NCBI GenBank assembly: GCA_030598065.1
Contig: JAUVQR010000087.1
Span: 1 to 6,540 of the forward strand
DNA: 6,540 bases
Direction: 5' to 3'
DNA from: Planctomycetota bacterium
GTDB lineage: Bacteria; Planctomycetota; Brocadiia; Brocadiales; Bathyanammoxibiaceae
Positions 5,981 through 6,540 of the stretch are shown here, one piece after another. Position numbers and translations under genes: made by a program. The notes under the pieces are model-generated. The model was given only the letters and a program-made list of their open reading frames with translations, was not told the DNA's origin and searched no databases. The stretch's first letter is position 1; every line of letters begins with the position of its first letter.

Positions 5981-6102
5981 CGTCCGGGAAGATGGGGCAT
6001 CAAGCTAAATGTATGTGAACACAGGACGTAAAACAACCCAATGCAGCCGTACAAGATATATAGCACATACCCCAAAATTATACTACAGATAGTATTTTTT
6101 GG

Positions 6103-6130
6103 TTGATATATTTGGGTTTTCTGTTATATT
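6103..6130 (+). promoter_or_regulatory. pyrD: Promoter directly in front of pyrD
   Basis: TTGATA (6103-6108) and TATATT (6125-6130) are 16 bp apart. The expected start of transcription (about 6136-6138) lies only a few bases before the ATG at 6141, and no SD is visible, which suggests a leaderless or nearly leaderless transcript. Confidence 0.45.
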
Positions 6131-6140
6131 CTTGTACCAA

Positions 6141-6365
6141 ATGGCGGGCGTTGATCTATCTACAGAACTCTGCGGGATGGAACTCAGAAATCCCACGGTG
6201 CTTGCCTCGGGCATCCTTGGCACCACCAAGCCACTTCTCCAGATGGCCGTCAAAGCCGGTGCTGGCGCGGTCACTACCAAGTCGATAAGCGCCGACCCCA
6301 TGCCAGGACACAATAACCCCATCACACCCGCCAGCCGACAATACACCGAGCGAACACATCGATGA
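6141..6365 (+). pseudogene. pyrD: Dihydroorotate dehydrogenase (class 1B), 5' fragment broken by IS3 sequence
   Basis: The first ~61 codons match the N-terminus of class 1B dihydroorotate dehydrogenase, the FMN enzyme of pyrimidine synthesis that oxidises dihydroorotate to orotate. Seen are DLSTELCGMELRNP (5-18), the flavin-binding ASGILG (22-27), AGAGAVTTKSI (39-49) with the conserved Lys47, and PMPGHNNP (53-60). The family then normally continues for about 240 more residues. Here the similarity stops near 6323, and the frame runs through antisense transposase sequence to a stop at 6363-6365. A TTG at 6099 would extend the frame by 14 residues, but the homology begins at the ATG and the promoter boxes lie within that extension, so ATG 6141 is preferred. 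Nothing of the missing part is seen to the window end. As written the product could not be functional. Confidence 0.85.
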
Positions 6366-6540
6366 CCAAGGCGGTGTACACAACACCGCGCCAGGTCGCA
6401 ACGTACGTGATGTCGGCCACCCACAGCTGGTTAGGGCGTGCTGCGGTAAATGTCCGTTCAACCAGGTCCATCGGCCGCTCCGCCATCAAGTCCGGGATCG
6501 TCGTTTTGTAGCCCTTACCCCACACCACGCCTCGGATACC
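6322..6540 (-). pseudogene. IS3-family transposase (OrfB, integrase core), internal fragment
   Basis: Read from the window edge on the minus strand, the frame encodes about 72 residues of the rve/DDE integrase core of an IS3-family OrfB: GIRGV, KGYKTTIPD, AARPNQLWVADITYVATW with the first catalytic Asp, and ALVIDVFARCIVGWRV with the second catalytic Asp. It stops at TGA (6324-6322) immediately after GWRV, where family members continue with a Ser and roughly 100 further residues carrying the catalytic Glu. The N-terminal part lies beyond the window. The truncation coincides with the end of pyrD similarity, and the stop codon is created by the junction. As it stands it is inactive. Confidence 0.88.
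6324..6540 (-). mobile_element. Partial IS3-family insertion sequence, truncated inside the transposase
   Basis: The extent is inferred from the transposase coding match. The left boundary falls at 6322-6327, where pyrD similarity ends. No terminal inverted repeat, and no TG/CA end placed after a transposase stop, can be seen at the boundary, so this is not the natural end of the element. The right end is outside the window. Confidence 0.75.

Larger units (their letters stand above)
5751..6140. other. Intergenic region between divergent genes (390 bp)
   Basis: From left to right it holds the leader and promoter of the diiron-protein gene (5751-5834), a 13-nt tandem duplication (5831-5857), a stretch without clear signals (5860-5945), a short array of imperfect 10-bp repeats (5951-5980), an A/T-rich segment (6000-6100), and the pyrD promoter (6103-6130). 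The small open frames here (for example the plus-strand frame ending at 5922) overlap the neighbouring promoter and gene and resemble no family I recognise. Confidence 0.55.

Noticed and set aside
6083..6461. Minus-strand frames of 101-113 codons over the pyrD/IS3 region
   Set aside because: They are shadow frames of pyrD and the transposase crossing the junction; the true matches are in other frames.

Overview
The window looks like a stretch of bacterial chromosome of roughly 50-53 % GC. Genes are mostly short, tightly packed and on both strands, with E. coli-like sigma70-type promoters. Several proteins (an S55/SpoIVB-domain protein, a lipid-flippase-like membrane protein, a small monoheme cytochrome c, a rubrerythrin-like diiron protein) fit an environmental Gram-negative anaerobe. 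My best guess is Planctomycetota (possibly an anammox-type lineage) or a deltaproteobacterium-like group. This is a weak inference from gene content, because no rRNA or other phylogenetic marker is present.

Layout. Positions 1-649 (minus) carry the N-terminal 216 residues of an exported SpoIVB-type (S55) serine-peptidase-domain protein, cut by the window edge, with a good promoter behind it (702-730). Positions 650-1078 are intergenic: the S55 promoter and leader, a cluster of palindromic repeats (779-868), and the promoter of the next operon (1007-1036). Positions 1079-2905 (plus) look like a three-gene operon: dtd (D-aminoacyl-tRNA deacylase), an exported or lipoprotein N-acetylmuramoyl-L-alanine amidase (amidase_2/PGRP fold), and a rhomboid intramembrane protease. 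Position 2913-4004 (minus), convergent to it, is a multi-pass membrane protein of the lysylphosphatidylglycerol synthase transmembrane / flippase-like (UPF0104) family. Positions 4142-5281 (plus) hold a small monoheme cytochrome c followed 18 bp later by an SDR-family oxidoreductase that lacks the usual catalytic serine. Position 5301-5750 (minus), convergent again, is a rubrerythrin/ferritin-like diiron protein with its own promoter (5806-5834). Positions 5751-6140 are intergenic and contain two kinds of short tandem repeat plus a promoter so close to the next ATG that the transcript may be leaderless.

The right end is broken. From 6141 a class 1B dihydroorotate dehydrogenase (pyrD) begins normally, but after about 61 codons it runs into the middle of an IS3-family transposase read on the opposite strand. 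The transposase is itself cut at the same point, losing the third acidic residue of its DDE triad. Neither partner has a natural end there, so this is either a deletion or rearrangement after IS insertion, or a join made by assembly.

Together the genes cover translation quality control (Dtd), cell-envelope turnover and proteolysis (amidase, rhomboid, S55 protein, flippase-like protein) and redox or oxidative-stress chemistry (cytochrome c, SDR, diiron protein). I see no CRISPR array, tRNA, rRNA, riboswitch or obvious new multi-gene defence system. The points most worth a second look are the pyrD/IS3 junction, the Ser-less SDR next to a cytochrome, and the palindrome and tandem-repeat structures in the two long intergenic regions.
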